19,715 bases of DNA from JBDTMC01 sp039934475. Its GTDB lineage: Bacteria; Acidobacteriota; Terriglobia; Bryobacterales; Bryobacteraceae. Both the position numbers and the translations under genes were made by a program. The notes below the pieces were generated by a model that searched no databases, was not told the origin of the DNA, and saw only the letters and a program-made list of their open reading frames with translations. Shown piece after piece: positions 1-7,844 of the stretch (the first letter of the stretch is position 1; each line of letters begins with the position of its first letter). The stretch lies in contig JBDTMC010000095.1 in NCBI GenBank assembly GCA_039934475.1, positions 1 through 19,715 of the forward strand, in the 5' to 3' direction.

Positions 1-1
1 G

Positions 2-349
2 GATGTGTTGTTCGACTTTGGAAAGTACACACTGAAGCCCGAGACGCGTGAGAAGCTTGCCAGGATTACCGGCATTCTGATCTCACACCCGGAACTTAAG
101 GTTCAGGTGGAAGGCCATACGGATAATATCGGTAGCGATGAGTTCAACCAGAAGCTCTCTGAGCAGAGGGCGGGTACAGTCCGCGATTACTTCGTCGCCG
201 GCGGAGTGGCGGATCCGTCAGTGACTGCGGCCGGATTTGGTAAGACAAAGCCGGTTGCCGACAACAGTACTGCCGCGGGCCGTCAGCAGAACCGGCGCGT
301 GGAACTGGTTGTGTCGGGAGCTAGCATCCAGACGTCGACAGGCCAGTAA
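2..349 (+). CDS. OmpA-family C-terminal peptidoglycan-binding domain (5' truncated by window edge)
   Basis: The reading frame is open from base 2, so the gene begins upstream of the window and only its last ~115 codons are seen. The visible part is a nearly complete OmpA C-terminal domain. It starts at the beta-strand DVLFDFGKYTLKPE, continues with VEGHTDNIGSDEFNQKLSEQ and RAGTVRDYF, and ends with the GFGKTKPVADN and RQQNRRVELVV motifs that bind the meso-diaminopimelate peptide of peptidoglycan. Such domains anchor an outer-membrane barrel, lipoprotein or flagellar/secretion component to the cell wall. The N-terminal part that would say which of these it is lies outside the window. The stop is TAA at 347-349, and a PAS-protein gene follows on the same strand about 140 bases later. 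Confidence 0.93.
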   Translation, partial: DVLFDFGKYTLKPETREKLARITGILISHPELKVQVEGHTDNIGSDEFNQKLSEQRAGTVRDYFVAGGVADPSVTAAGFGKTKPVADNSTAAGRQQNRRVELVVSGASIQTSTGQ

Positions 350-492
350 CTTCTGTGCCGGAGGGTGCGGTCGGCGGCCACGAGTCACGGCCGCACCCCA
401 ATCCTGCCCTCTCTTTCCCAGCTCTTCTGCGATACTCGTCCAATGCGAGTAAAATGGGCACTAAACGCTTGTCCGGCGGACGAGGAGCGCGA

Positions 493-1440
493 TTGAGAAT
501 TCCCGTTCACGAGATCCGAATGCTATCACAGCCACCGGCGTACAGACGGTACGCTGTAGCCGTTCTATCGGCCCTGGTTGCAGTGGCGCTCCGTTTCTAT
601 GTCGGACCTCATCTTGGCTATCAAGCTCCCTTTCTGTTTGCTGCTATCGCCGTATGCGTCAGCGCTCAATACGGCGGCATCTTTCCCGGTCTAGTTACCA
701 CAGCGCTGAGCTTTACCGTCACTTATGTAATTTTCACGGTTCCGATCAAGGGCCTAATACCTACAGGGTCGGACGCCGCGGGATATCTTGTGGTTCTGAC
801 GGTGGGCGTCTTTCTCAGTGTGTTTTTTGGGAGACGCCGGCAAGCACAAGAAGAATTTCGGCGGATTTACCAAAACCTGCAAGCGGCGCAGAATATCGGA
901 AATGTCGGCAGCTGGGAAAACGATCTTGTGACGAACCGGTTGTGGTGGTCTGCTGAGACACGCAAGATCTTTGGACTCGCCGAGGACGTGCCCGTGACGA
1001 TTGCAGATTTCTTCCGCCTGGTGCATCCCGAAGATCAGGAGCGCGTCCGCGAATTGGCGAGTGCGTCCAAGAAGAGCAAAGAGCAGTACAACGTGGAGCA
1101 TCGGATCGTGAGAGACTCTGGCGAGGAGCGTTTCGTTCACCAGATCGCCAAGGTGTTCTACGGCGACAAGGGCGCGCCCATGCTGATGATTGGCAGCATC
1201 CAGGACATTACAGATCGTAAGAGGGCAGAGCAGGAGATCCGGGTCTTGCGGGGCCTACTACCGATTTGCGCGAACTGCAAGAAGATCCGGGACGACAAAG
1301 CGGGCGGTTCATGGTCAGAAGTCGAAACTTACGTTAAGCGGCACAGCGAAGCGTCGTTTACGCATGGCATCTGCCCGACCTGCATGGAGCAGTTGTACGG
1401 AATACGCCCAACTGACGACGTCAGAGGAGCAACGAATTGA
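493..1440 (+). CDS. Membrane PAS-domain protein with DUF4118-like N-terminus and Cys4 C-terminal module
   Basis: Using the start chosen here, the protein has 315 residues. Residues ~20-112 form hydrophobic segments like the KdpD-type DUF4118 membrane region (RRYAVAVLSALVAVALRFYV; later GYLVVLTVGVFLSVFFG). Residues ~135-245 are a PAS_3-type fold (VGSWENDL, LVHPEDQERV, IQDITDRKRAEQEI). The C-terminus is a module that often follows PAS domains in environmental bacteria, LLPICANCKKIRDD ... GICPTCMEQLYG, with Cys259, Cys262, Cys294 and Cys297 as a likely zinc site. There is no histidine kinase, GGDEF or other output domain, so partner and output are unknown. I chose the TTG at 493 because GAGGAG lies 5 bases upstream (482-487). 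In-frame alternatives are ATG 520, ATG 454 and GTG 355; the extra residues they add on the 5' side look non-coding. Confidence 0.8.
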   Translation: MRIPVHEIRMLSQPPAYRRYAVAVLSALVAVALRFYVGPHLGYQAPFLFAAIAVCVSAQYGGIFPGLVTTALSFTVTYVIFTVPIKGLIPTGSDAAGYLVVLTVGVFLSVFFGRRRQAQEEFRRIYQNLQAAQNIGNVGSWENDLVTNRLWWSAETRKIFGLAEDVPVTIADFFRLVHPEDQERVRELASASKKSKEQYNVEHRIVRDSGEERFVHQIAKVFYGDKGAPMLMIGSIQDITDRKRAEQEIRVLRGLLPICANCKKIRDDKAGGSWSEVETYVKRHSEASFTHGICPTCMEQLYGIRPTDDVRGATN

Positions 1441-1540
1441 GTATTGTCGTTCGGCCAGGCCCGAGCTGGGTATTCGCTAAATCGATTAATGAGTGATCCG
1501 CGCGCGCCGATAAGGACTTTGTAGGTCTGAGGAGGCGTAA

Positions 1541-2026
1541 ATGTCGATTGGGGCTGTATCTTTAAGCTCCGTTGCGGCGCAGAATTCTGTGCGCGGGAGC
1601 ATCAATCAGTGGAAACAAGGGCTCACAAATCTGTCCGATTCCCTGCAAGCAGGGGATTTGAAGGGTGCCCAGAATGCTTTTAAGGACTTGGTAACTCTGC
1701 ATCAGAGTAACGAGTCTTCCCGCCCGCCGGGCTCCGGCAATTTATCCCTGCAGTCGGACTTCAAGGCGCTGGGGAGTGCCTTGAGTGCGGGCGATTTAAG
1801 TGCATCGGAGTCGGCGTTTGACCAGTTACGGACCGACCTGCAGGCTGCCCGCGCGCAGCAAAGCAGCCGTCCGGCGCCCGCCGCTCGCGCGTCCCGGACG
1901 GCGGATGCCGATGGCGACAACGACGGTACCACCGGTGCAGTCAAGGCATCTACTTCCTATACGTCGAGCGGTTCAGCCGGTTCCACGGGCGCCTCTACTG
2001 GGACGATTCTCGGGATGTACGCCTGA
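1541..2026 (+). CDS. Small hypothetical protein with two helical repeats and an Asp-rich loop
   Basis: 161 residues starting at ATG 1541, with a strong ribosome binding site GAGGAGG at 1529-1535. I see no signal peptide or membrane segment. Two related helical units stand out: LSDSLQAGDLKGAQNAFKDL (31-50) and LGSALSAGDLSASESAFDQL (78-97). This pattern (x-L-x-x-GDLxxAxxAFxxL) is familiar from short uncharacterised acidobacterial and proteobacterial proteins of no known function. After a Ser/Pro/Ala-rich linker comes DADGDNDG (122-129), which resembles a calcium-binding loop of the EF-hand/thrombospondin-3 type. The tail is rich in Ser, Gly and Thr (low complexity). The stop codon overlaps a small hairpin. 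It converges with the minus-strand catabolic genes and shares no operon with them. Confidence 0.75.
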   Translation: MSIGAVSLSSVAAQNSVRGSINQWKQGLTNLSDSLQAGDLKGAQNAFKDLVTLHQSNESSRPPGSGNLSLQSDFKALGSALSAGDLSASESAFDQLRTDLQAARAQQSSRPAPAARASRTADADGDNDGTTGAVKASTSYTSSGSAGSTGASTGTILGMYA

Positions 2027-2040
2027 GGGCTTTCCCCTCA
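2024..2040. terminator. Small hairpin between convergent genes
   Basis: TGAGGG (2024-2029) and CCCTCA (2035-2040) form a perfect 6-bp stem around a 5-base loop, starting at the stop codon of the small repeat protein. It sits between converging genes, so it could work from either side. There is no T-run after the stem on either strand, so it is at best a weak or factor-assisted terminator. Confidence 0.3.
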
Positions 2041-2106
2041 ATATCCCTGCGGCATGTGGAGTCAGAAGACGGAAGTCAGGAGACTCACTCGCTTGCGCCA
2101 TCTACC

Positions 2107-2217
2107 TCAAGCAAGGGGAATGCGACGATTACATCCGAGCGTGGCGGCGCTATCGTTCGCAACAGCCGGTGAAGCCGTCGCCAGAACGGCAATGGCTATC
2201 AATCGCGCGATGTTCAT
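2107..2217 (-). CDS. 36-codon ORF: signal peptide with almost no mature protein, ATGA-coupled to the upstream gene
   Basis: The ATG (2217-2215) overlaps the TGA stop of the upstream secreted enzyme (2216-2214) as ATGA, the usual sign of translational coupling. The 36-residue product starts MNIARLIAIAVLATASPAVA, which is a textbook Sec signal peptide (positive residue, hydrophobic core, Ala-x-Ala cleavage site). Only about 16 residues follow, including one Cys, before TGA at 2109-2107. It may be the start of a secreted-protein gene cut short by a frameshift or deletion, or a genuine very small secreted peptide. A chance ORF cannot be excluded, but the overlap and signal peptide together make that less likely. 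Confidence 0.4.
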   Translation of the reverse strand: MNIARLIAIAVLATASPAVANDSAATLGCNRRIPLA

Positions 2218-3755
2218 TCGGACTTCGCAATGGTCACGTTCGTAGAAGTCGCGGTGACCGTCAGGACGTGCGTTCTTTCGTCCCACTTCATCTTGCCGCC
2301 CTTCACCGATTTCGGCTTCCACGCGGCCATCTTGAGGCGCTCGGTGGAACGAGCGTCGAATTTCTTGTAGGTAATGCGGTCCGCTCCGTAGTCGATGTTC
2401 TGAATCACGGACGATGAGCGGAGCAAGTGATTTTGGTCGTTGGGCGCGAGTTCCGGCGCGGCCGCCATCGCTCGCAGGTAGTGGCGGATGTAGTCGCCAT
2501 AGCCATCGGTGAGCCAGTTGTCGTCGCGCGGGTAACGGTTCTTGCCGTCGGTGTCTACCATGTAGGTGGCCCAGTTCAAACGGCGAATGGCGTCTTCTTT
2601 AGTAGCGCAATCGCCTGTGGCTTCGCAGTACATGATCTCCACTGAGGCGTGGCGTGACGTGTGGCTGTTGCCCGGCACCTTGTACGCCGTCTGCTCGTTG
2701 ATCGGAATCACTCCCCATTTGGTGAACTCCTGGTTGGCGAGCGTATCGTAGCTCCATTGCAGCATGCCCTTGGCTTGCTCTTTCCATTGCGGGTCCCAGT
2801 TCGGGTGTTGCAGGACGTAGGTGGCGAGGGTGTCGGCGTTGATTTCAGTGTCCGACCAGGAGGCGGTGGGGATGTCCTCGAAGAATGGGCCCCATTTGTT
2901 TGTCTTGATGGGGTACGCCTTCAGCCACGCGATCACCGTGTCGCGCGACTTGGAATAGGCCTGGACGTTGCCGTGCTTCATCGCGATCAAATCGTCGAAC
3001 ATCCGTAGCGCGCCGGTGTAATTGGTGGTGTAGGAGGCAACGAACGTCTTACCTTTTTCGGTTTGCTTGTGAACCTCACCGGTTTCGGCATGTACGCGGT
3101 AAGGCCATGGGGCGTTGTCTCCGTCGCCCGGCTGGATGTGTGACGCCAGAGTATCGGCAATGGCGGTGGCGGCATCGAGGTACTTCTGGTTTGCGGTGAT
3201 CTTGTAGAGCACGATCAACTCGGCGGCAAAGCTGGCGGCTTTATCTGGCTGCGTGAAACCCTTGCCGGCTCGCATGTCGCCGTCATACTCTCCTGAGTGC
3301 AGTTCCATGTTGTAGGGATAGAGCAGATTGGGCCATTTGGAGTTGGCGGGAATCTTTCCGTGCGCCAGCCAGTAGTCGGCCATGTACGCCATGTTTTTGT
3401 GCAGGTCGGCATCGCCGAGGTAGCCATAGAGCAGGTCCCAGGAGGACATCGCCATAGGGATCTGGTCGCCGCCTAGCCCGCGCTGATCGTCGGTGTCGGG
3501 CTTCCAGACCTGGTGCTGCATGTAGAGCGGGATCCCATTGGGACAGTTCCGAATGTTTTTCCAAAAAGTCCACGTCGCGCGAACGACTTGATCGTAGGCC
3601 TGCGAGGGGCCGGTGCCGTACCAGGGTATGATCCTTCCCGATGTGTCGACTTTGATCTCGTGGTAGATGAGTGTTTCCGCCGCCATCGCGGAAGTCGTAC
3701 CGGCGACAAGCGCTGCGGCAATCAGTGTCTTCTGAAGCAACGATGTTGGTTTCAT
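2214..3755 (-). CDS. Secreted alpha/alpha-toroid (six-hairpin glycosidase-like) protein
   Basis: 513 residues with a clear Sec signal peptide (MKPTSLLQKTLIAAALVAG, cleavage after SAMA), so it acts in the periplasm or outside. The mature part is helix-rich with repeated Trp/Tyr/Asp/Gly turn motifs (TFWKNIRNCPNGIPLYM, GGDQIPMAMSSWDLLYGYLG, ASYTTNYTGALRMFDDL, RRLNWATYMVDTDGKNRYPRD). This is typical of alpha/alpha-toroid enzymes that act on polysaccharides or uronides. The last ~65 residues look like a small beta domain. I do not recognise a specific family or catalytic pair. It begins 14 bases after the SDR gene and is the last full-size gene of the train. Its region around NEQTAYKVPG...EATGD...LNWATYM resembles the broken gene at 7845-8212, so the locus once held two related secreted enzymes. 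The family assignment rests on inference from the overall pattern. Confidence 0.7.
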   Translation of the reverse strand: MKPTSLLQKTLIAAALVAGTTSAMAAETLIYHEIKVDTSGRIIPWYGTGPSQAYDQVVRATWTFWKNIRNCPNGIPLYMQHQVWKPDTDDQRGLGGDQIPMAMSSWDLLYGYLGDADLHKNMAYMADYWLAHGKIPANSKWPNLLYPYNMELHSGEYDGDMRAGKGFTQPDKAASFAAELIVLYKITANQKYLDAATAIADTLASHIQPGDGDNAPWPYRVHAETGEVHKQTEKGKTFVASYTTNYTGALRMFDDLIAMKHGNVQAYSKSRDTVIAWLKAYPIKTNKWGPFFEDIPTASWSDTEINADTLATYVLQHPNWDPQWKEQAKGMLQWSYDTLANQEFTKWGVIPINEQTAYKVPGNSHTSRHASVEIMYCEATGDCATKEDAIRRLNWATYMVDTDGKNRYPRDDNWLTDGYGDYIRHYLRAMAAAPELAPNDQNHLLRSSSVIQNIDYGADRITYKKFDARSTERLKMAAWKPKSVKGGKMKWDERTHVLTVTATSTNVTIAKSE

Positions 3756-3769
3756 AGAGTCGAAAGTAG

Positions 3770-4543
3770 TTAGACGGCTGGTGGTAAACCGGAACCGAAG
3801 CCGCCATCGACAACCACGGCCGCGCCGGTCATAAACGACGAATCACCGCTGGCCAGAAAGACAGCCACGCGGCCCACTTCTTCAGGGCGGCCGATGCGCC
3901 ACAGCGCATGTAATTTGCCGGCGGAGGCGCGGGCGGCCACAGGGTCGGGCTGAGCCTGGAAATATCCTTCCGCGAGGCCGGCATCGATGTAGCCGGGGCA
4001 AATGCAATTGACGCGAATGCCATCCTTGCCGTGGTCAATCGCCATGGCCTTGGTGAGGCCGATAATGGCCGCCTTGGTGGCACAATAACCGGCGCACATC
4101 GGCTCCACAAAGAAGCCGTTTACGGACGACATGTTGATGATGGCTCCGCGCGTGTGACGCAGATGCGGCATGAAGTATTTCGAACACAGAAAGACGCCGC
4201 CGAGGTTGACCGCCATTTCGCGATTCCATTCCTCGAAGGTGGTGTCCTCCACGGTTTTGTTGACCTGGATGGCGGCGTTGTTGAAGAGGACGTGAACCTC
4301 TCCGAAGACCTCGAGAGTGCGGGCCGCCAGATGCTTGACGGAATCAGGCGACGACACGTCGGTGGGGACGGCGAGAGCGGTTCCACCCGCGGCTTGTATG
4401 AGGTCCGCCGTCTCCTCGGCAGCGGAGCCGATGATGTCGGCGATTACCACTTTGGCGCCTTCGCGCGCGAACTCCAGCGCGCTGGCGCGGCCAATGCCAC
4501 CGCCCGATCCCGTGATGACTGTGACACGATCCTGTAGTCTCAT
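3770..4543 (-). CDS. Short-chain dehydrogenase/reductase (SDR, classical type)
   Basis: 257 residues from ATG 4543. That start overlaps the stop of the epimerase-like gene as ATGA, so translation is coupled; the open frame upstream of this ATG is only the antisense-like extension into that gene. The classical SDR signatures are all present: cofactor loop TGSGGGIG (11-18), Asp36 after the second strand (favours NAD(H)), NNA (88-90), catalytic Ser at NMSS (139/140), YCATK with Tyr153 and Lys157, and the C-terminal PGYID and GAAVVVDGGF segments. It should be a cytoplasmic NAD(P)-dependent alcohol or sugar/polyol dehydrogenase. The substrate is unknown; the aminotransferase and epimerase-like neighbours suggest a carbohydrate-derived compound. 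Confidence 0.92.
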   Translation of the reverse strand: MRLQDRVTVITGSGGGIGRASALEFAREGAKVVIADIIGSAAEETADLIQAAGGTALAVPTDVSSPDSVKHLAARTLEVFGEVHVLFNNAAIQVNKTVEDTTFEEWNREMAVNLGGVFLCSKYFMPHLRHTRGAIINMSSVNGFFVEPMCAGYCATKAAIIGLTKAMAIDHGKDGIRVNCICPGYIDAGLAEGYFQAQPDPVAARASAGKLHALWRIGRPEEVGRVAVFLASGDSSFMTGAAVVVDGGFGSGLPPAV

Positions 4544-5484
4544 TGCAGTTGTTCCATGCGAAGCGAAGCCTCGCGGTAAGTCTCTGGCGCGCGATACGGC
4601 GTGGCGCGTATTTCGATCGAAAAAGCTGCTCCTGGAGCCAGGGACCGGCTGGTGCCGGCGGCCAACGCCTGCTCCAGATTCACGGGCATGCTGGTCCACG
4701 GCTCAATCACGACAACATCCTGATAGCCGCGCCAGCCGCCGTAACACATCCATAGCCACAGGTTCGGGCAGGCTTCGCGCGGGAATGTGAACAAGACACC
4801 TTCACCGGTTGTGGCGTCTTCGGCGGCGAACCATCCGGCCTCGAGATCGGTGACGTAGTGGCCGCAATAGATTCCAGCGGAACCGGGCTGCACCTTGCTC
4901 ATGTCCACGTCGCCGAGGCGCGGCCATTCATAGCGCTGCCCGGGCGTTCCGAGCGACGGCGAGGAGGAGACACCAACGACACCGGTGCGGCCCGGAAGTC
5001 GCAGCACGGTGTTCGGATTTACGTGGATCGCCGGATGTGTGCCCCAAATGTAATCGAACGGCAGCACGCCAAGGTTCTCCACTTGAAAGCGCATGCGGAT
5101 AACCGGCGCGCCGTGGTCGAGCGTCACTGACTTTCTGGCGCGGACTGGGCTGATGGGACCGTAGCACGAGAAGAGTGAGCTGTTCGCATCCTGAGCATCC
5201 ACGGTCCACGCGAGAGAGCGCAATTCGCCGAGGTTGGGATAGCTCTCACCGCCGTACGTGCAGGCGTCGCAGGTGGGAAATGCGTCATCCCAGCCGCCTG
5301 ACCAGTAGTTGTCGAAATTGGAATCGATTGGATATGGCCGCGGTTGAACGCGGGGGTTCTGCCAGAGGATTTCGCCGTTGGCCGCCTTCCAGAACAGGCT
5401 CTGAATCTTGCAGCCCACCTGCGGCAGAATTTCCGCACGCAGCCATTCGTTCTCCAGTTGCACCGATGACTCAGACGGTGACAT
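4540..5484 (-). CDS. Aldose 1-epimerase (galactose mutarotase)-like / DUF5107-type protein
   Basis: 314 residues from ATG 5484, which has GGGAAG just upstream. It overlaps the aminotransferase gene by 14 bases and the SDR gene by 4 bases, so the three genes form one transcription unit. The pattern is a galactose-mutarotase-like beta-sandwich: an N-terminal AEILPQVGCKIQSLFWKAANG strand pair (split here as AEILPQVGCKIQ and SLFWKAANG), a sugar-site segment SGGWDDAFPTC, the catalytic-type His150 in FDYIWGTHPAIHV, and a C-terminal EPWTSMPVNLEQALAAGTS. No signal peptide, so cytoplasmic. It probably interconverts anomers of, or otherwise acts on, a sugar entering this pathway. An alternative start 18 bases upstream exists (codon at 5502) but lies deeper inside the aminotransferase gene. 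Confidence 0.8.
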   Translation of the reverse strand: MSPSESSVQLENEWLRAEILPQVGCKIQSLFWKAANGEILWQNPRVQPRPYPIDSNFDNYWSGGWDDAFPTCDACTYGGESYPNLGELRSLAWTVDAQDANSSLFSCYGPISPVRARKSVTLDHGAPVIRMRFQVENLGVLPFDYIWGTHPAIHVNPNTVLRLPGRTGVVGVSSSPSLGTPGQRYEWPRLGDVDMSKVQPGSAGIYCGHYVTDLEAGWFAAEDATTGEGVLFTFPREACPNLWLWMCYGGWRGYQDVVVIEPWTSMPVNLEQALAAGTSRSLAPGAAFSIEIRATPYRAPETYREASLRMEQLQ

Positions 5485-6835
5485 GAGTCTTCCCGGCGCC
5501 AACCTCTTCGAGCGCGATGGCGAAACATTTCTCGATCAGATCGCACATCTCATCGATGCGGGATTCGCCCGCGTTGATGGGCGGAGAGACGGCAAACCAC
5601 GAAGGATCCACGCGCATGATCAAGCCGTTTTCCAACGCGATGCGCCTCAAGGCGGTACCTAACTCGGGGAAGGGCTCCATCGACTGAGTGTCGCGGACTA
5701 ATTCAACGCCGCGAAGAATGCCGCGGCCGCGCACTTCGCGCACCACGCCGTGGCGGACCAGGCGCTCCAAACGCGAATGAAGGTACTCGCCGATACGGCG
5801 GGCGTTCAGATCGAGTTCTTCTTCCACGATGGTGTCGATGACGGCGATGCCGACGGCGGAAGCGAGAGGATTCCCGGCGAACGTGTTGCCGTGCGCGAAT
5901 TGGATGTTGTCCTCAGGAGCGCCATAGAAGGCGTCTGCCCAATCCTCACGCACGATCATGGCGCCGATGGGCATGGCTCCGTTGGAGAGACCCTTGCCGC
6001 AACAAATGATGTCGGGGGTGACGCCGAATGTCTGGGCGGCGAACATGGAGCCGGTCTTTCCAAAGCCGGTGATGACTTCGTCGAAGATCAACGCTACGCG
6101 ATGGCGGTGACAGATGTCGCGGATGATGCGGAAGTATTCCGGTGTTGGCGTGATGATGCCGCCGGTGTTGCCAATGGGTTCGACAAGGAAGCCGGCTACG
6201 GTGTCAGGATCTTCGTGGACAATGACGTCTTCCAGGGCGCGCGCGGCGAAGCGGTTGCACTCGTCCCAGTCGGAGAAATTGCGGCGGTAATGGTTCGGCG
6301 GAAAGACTTTGAGGAAGCCCGACATGTGGGGCTCAAACTTGGTCTTGCGGGGTCCTGTGCCGCTGGCCGCCATGGCCGCGCCGGTGCTGCCGTGATAGCC
6401 GAGGTAGCGGCTGATGAACTTATATTTTCCCGGGGAGCCCGTTTGCCGGTGGTATTGGCGAACGAACTTCATGGCCGCCTCAGTGGATTCCGAGCCGCCG
6501 CTGAACGGCTTGACGTACTTCAGATTGCCCGGCGTGACGGAGCCGAGTTTCTCAATGAAGTCGAGTGTGACATCGGGAATCCCGTGCAGCGGCGGGGAAA
6601 AGGTCATGATGTCCATCTGCCGATGCATCGCCTCCATCACCCGGGGATGGCGATGCCCCAGCCCCGCGACGAAGATTCCACCGATGGCATCGAAGTAGCG
6701 TTTGCCGGTGATGTCCCAGACGTAGCAGCCCTCGGCCCGGTTGAAGATCACGGGATTCTTAATAAATTCAGAGGTCTGCTGAAAGTCGATGAACGTTCGT
6801 TTCAAGAGCGCCTCACGGCGCGGGTCAGTCTTCAT
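5471..6835 (-). CDS. Class III PLP-dependent aminotransferase
   Basis: 454 residues, the usual length for class III (omega-type) aminotransferases. Key sites are all present: phosphate-binding GGSEST (113-118), YHGST with Tyr147-His148 stacking on the PLP ring, the Asp252-Glu253 pair in IFDEVITGFGKTG, the Schiff-base Lys281 in CCGKGLSNGAMPIGAM, and HGNTFAGNPLAS (315-326). The family moves an amino group between an amine (omega-amino acid, polyamine, amino-polyol, or glutamate-1-semialdehyde-like substrate) and a keto acid. It is cytosolic. The gene starts 37 bases after the transporter gene and overlaps the epimerase-like gene. General sequence type is certain; the substrate cannot be read from the sequence, and neither bioA nor hemL should be assumed in this context. 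Confidence 0.93.
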   Translation of the reverse strand: MKTDPRREALLKRTFIDFQQTSEFIKNPVIFNRAEGCYVWDITGKRYFDAIGGIFVAGLGHRHPRVMEAMHRQMDIMTFSPPLHGIPDVTLDFIEKLGSVTPGNLKYVKPFSGGSESTEAAMKFVRQYHRQTGSPGKYKFISRYLGYHGSTGAAMAASGTGPRKTKFEPHMSGFLKVFPPNHYRRNFSDWDECNRFAARALEDVIVHEDPDTVAGFLVEPIGNTGGIITPTPEYFRIIRDICHRHRVALIFDEVITGFGKTGSMFAAQTFGVTPDIICCGKGLSNGAMPIGAMIVREDWADAFYGAPEDNIQFAHGNTFAGNPLASAVGIAVIDTIVEEELDLNARRIGEYLHSRLERLVRHGVVREVRGRGILRGVELVRDTQSMEPFPELGTALRRIALENGLIMRVDPSWFAVSPPINAGESRIDEMCDLIEKCFAIALEEVGAGKTHVTV

Positions 6836-6872
6836 AAGGTTTCTCGATGCGCCCCGATTGTATCGATTTGGG

Positions 6873-7829
6873 TCACACGGGTGTGTCGTACCTCGCTATG
6901 AGGATGGTGGCGCCCAGCACGACGGCCGCGCCGCACAACGCGAGCGCACTCAGCCGTTCGCCCAGAAACAGCGCGGCGATGGCCACGCCGAACAATGGCA
7001 CCAGGTACAGAGACATCGACGCCACCGTGACGTCGAGGTGCTCCAGTGCATGAAAGAAGAGGAGCATCGAAGCGCCATACATCAGCAGGGCGAGGAAGGC
7101 GAATGACAACCAGGACTGCCAACCGAGAGTGGCGAGGATGTGCCAGTCAAACGGCTCAATCCAGATCAATAGCGGGATGCTGGCCACGGATGCCGTGATG
7201 TAGCTGAAGATCAGAATCTCTATGTCGTGGAAGCGAGCCATGAGACCCTTGCAGTAGACGTTATAGAACGAAGAGCCGAGACACCCGCCGAGGATCAACA
7301 GATTGCCCACGAAATAACTCATCTCGCCGAACGAACTCTGTCTAAGGTCCTCAACGGACATGAGGAAGACTCCGATCAGACCGAGCAGCAGCGAGAGTAG
7401 CCGCAAGCGAGTGATGCGCTCACTGAGCATGATGGACGCCAGCACTGCGCTGAATACAGGGATTAGCAGATTAAGGATGGCGCCATTGGAAGCGAGGGAG
7501 CGGCTGATGCCCCACGTCATACCGAGCTGTGCGAGTACCTGCCCGCCCACGCCGGCTAACGCGAATTTGCGCCAATCACCCCAACCGGGACGGACCGAGT
7601 TGGGATTCTGGCGGCGCTTGCGGATCAGCAGCGGGATCATCAAGAGGGTGGTGACGTAGAACGGCAGGAAGGTGATGGCGATGGGACCCATCTGGCGGTT
7701 GAGAAACTTCACCGCCGTGCCTTGTCCCGCCCAGATCAGGCAGGCCAGCGCGAGCAGCGTGAAGTACCAGGTGACGCGCGCGGGCCGGGACGGTGTGTTC
7801 ACGACGGCAGCTGTTTCCATGTGCGGCAT
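6873..7829 (-). CDS. DMT-superfamily (EamA-type) transporter
   Basis: 318 residues with about ten hydrophobic helices in two related halves, the EamA/DMT layout. Examples are FTLLALACLIWAGQGTAVKF at the start, NLLIPVFSAVLASIMLSERI at the end of the first half, and SLYLVPLFGVAIAALFLGER at the end of the second; the LSER/LGER motif after the fourth helix of each half is typical. It is an inner-membrane carrier, possibly exporting or importing the compound handled by the downstream enzymes. The start at 7829 has no obvious Shine-Dalgarno; ATG 7820 is an equal alternative. It begins only 15 bases after the stop of a broken enzyme gene, so it probably relies on transcription from further upstream. 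Confidence 0.88.
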   Translation of the reverse strand: MPHMETAAVVNTPSRPARVTWYFTLLALACLIWAGQGTAVKFLNRQMGPIAITFLPFYVTTLLMIPLLIRKRRQNPNSVRPGWGDWRKFALAGVGGQVLAQLGMTWGISRSLASNGAILNLLIPVFSAVLASIMLSERITRLRLLSLLLGLIGVFLMSVEDLRQSSFGEMSYFVGNLLILGGCLGSSFYNVYCKGLMARFHDIEILIFSYITASVASIPLLIWIEPFDWHILATLGWQSWLSFAFLALLMYGASMLLFFHALEHLDVTVASMSLYLVPLFGVAIAALFLGERLSALALCGAAVVLGATILIARYDTPV

Positions 7830-7844
7830 TTTATCGAGTTCGGA

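Noticed and set aside
2080..2235. Protein-like + strand stretch (CAIYLKQGECDDYIRAWRRY)
   Set aside because: It looks proteinaceous and could be a gene fragment, but it has no start, crosses the small minus-strand ORF and runs into antisense of the secreted enzyme. No family recognised.
4544..4699. 52-codon N-terminal extension of the SDR
   Set aside because: The extension is antisense-like, Arg/Pro-rich and lies inside the epimerase-like gene. The ATGA overlap and the MRLQDRVTVITG start fit a normal SDR.
5750..6901. 383-codon open frame on the + strand
   Set aside because: It lies antisense to the aminotransferase, which has every class III catalytic motif. The + strand translation is rich in Gly/Asp/Val without any domain, as expected for a shadow frame in GC-rich DNA.
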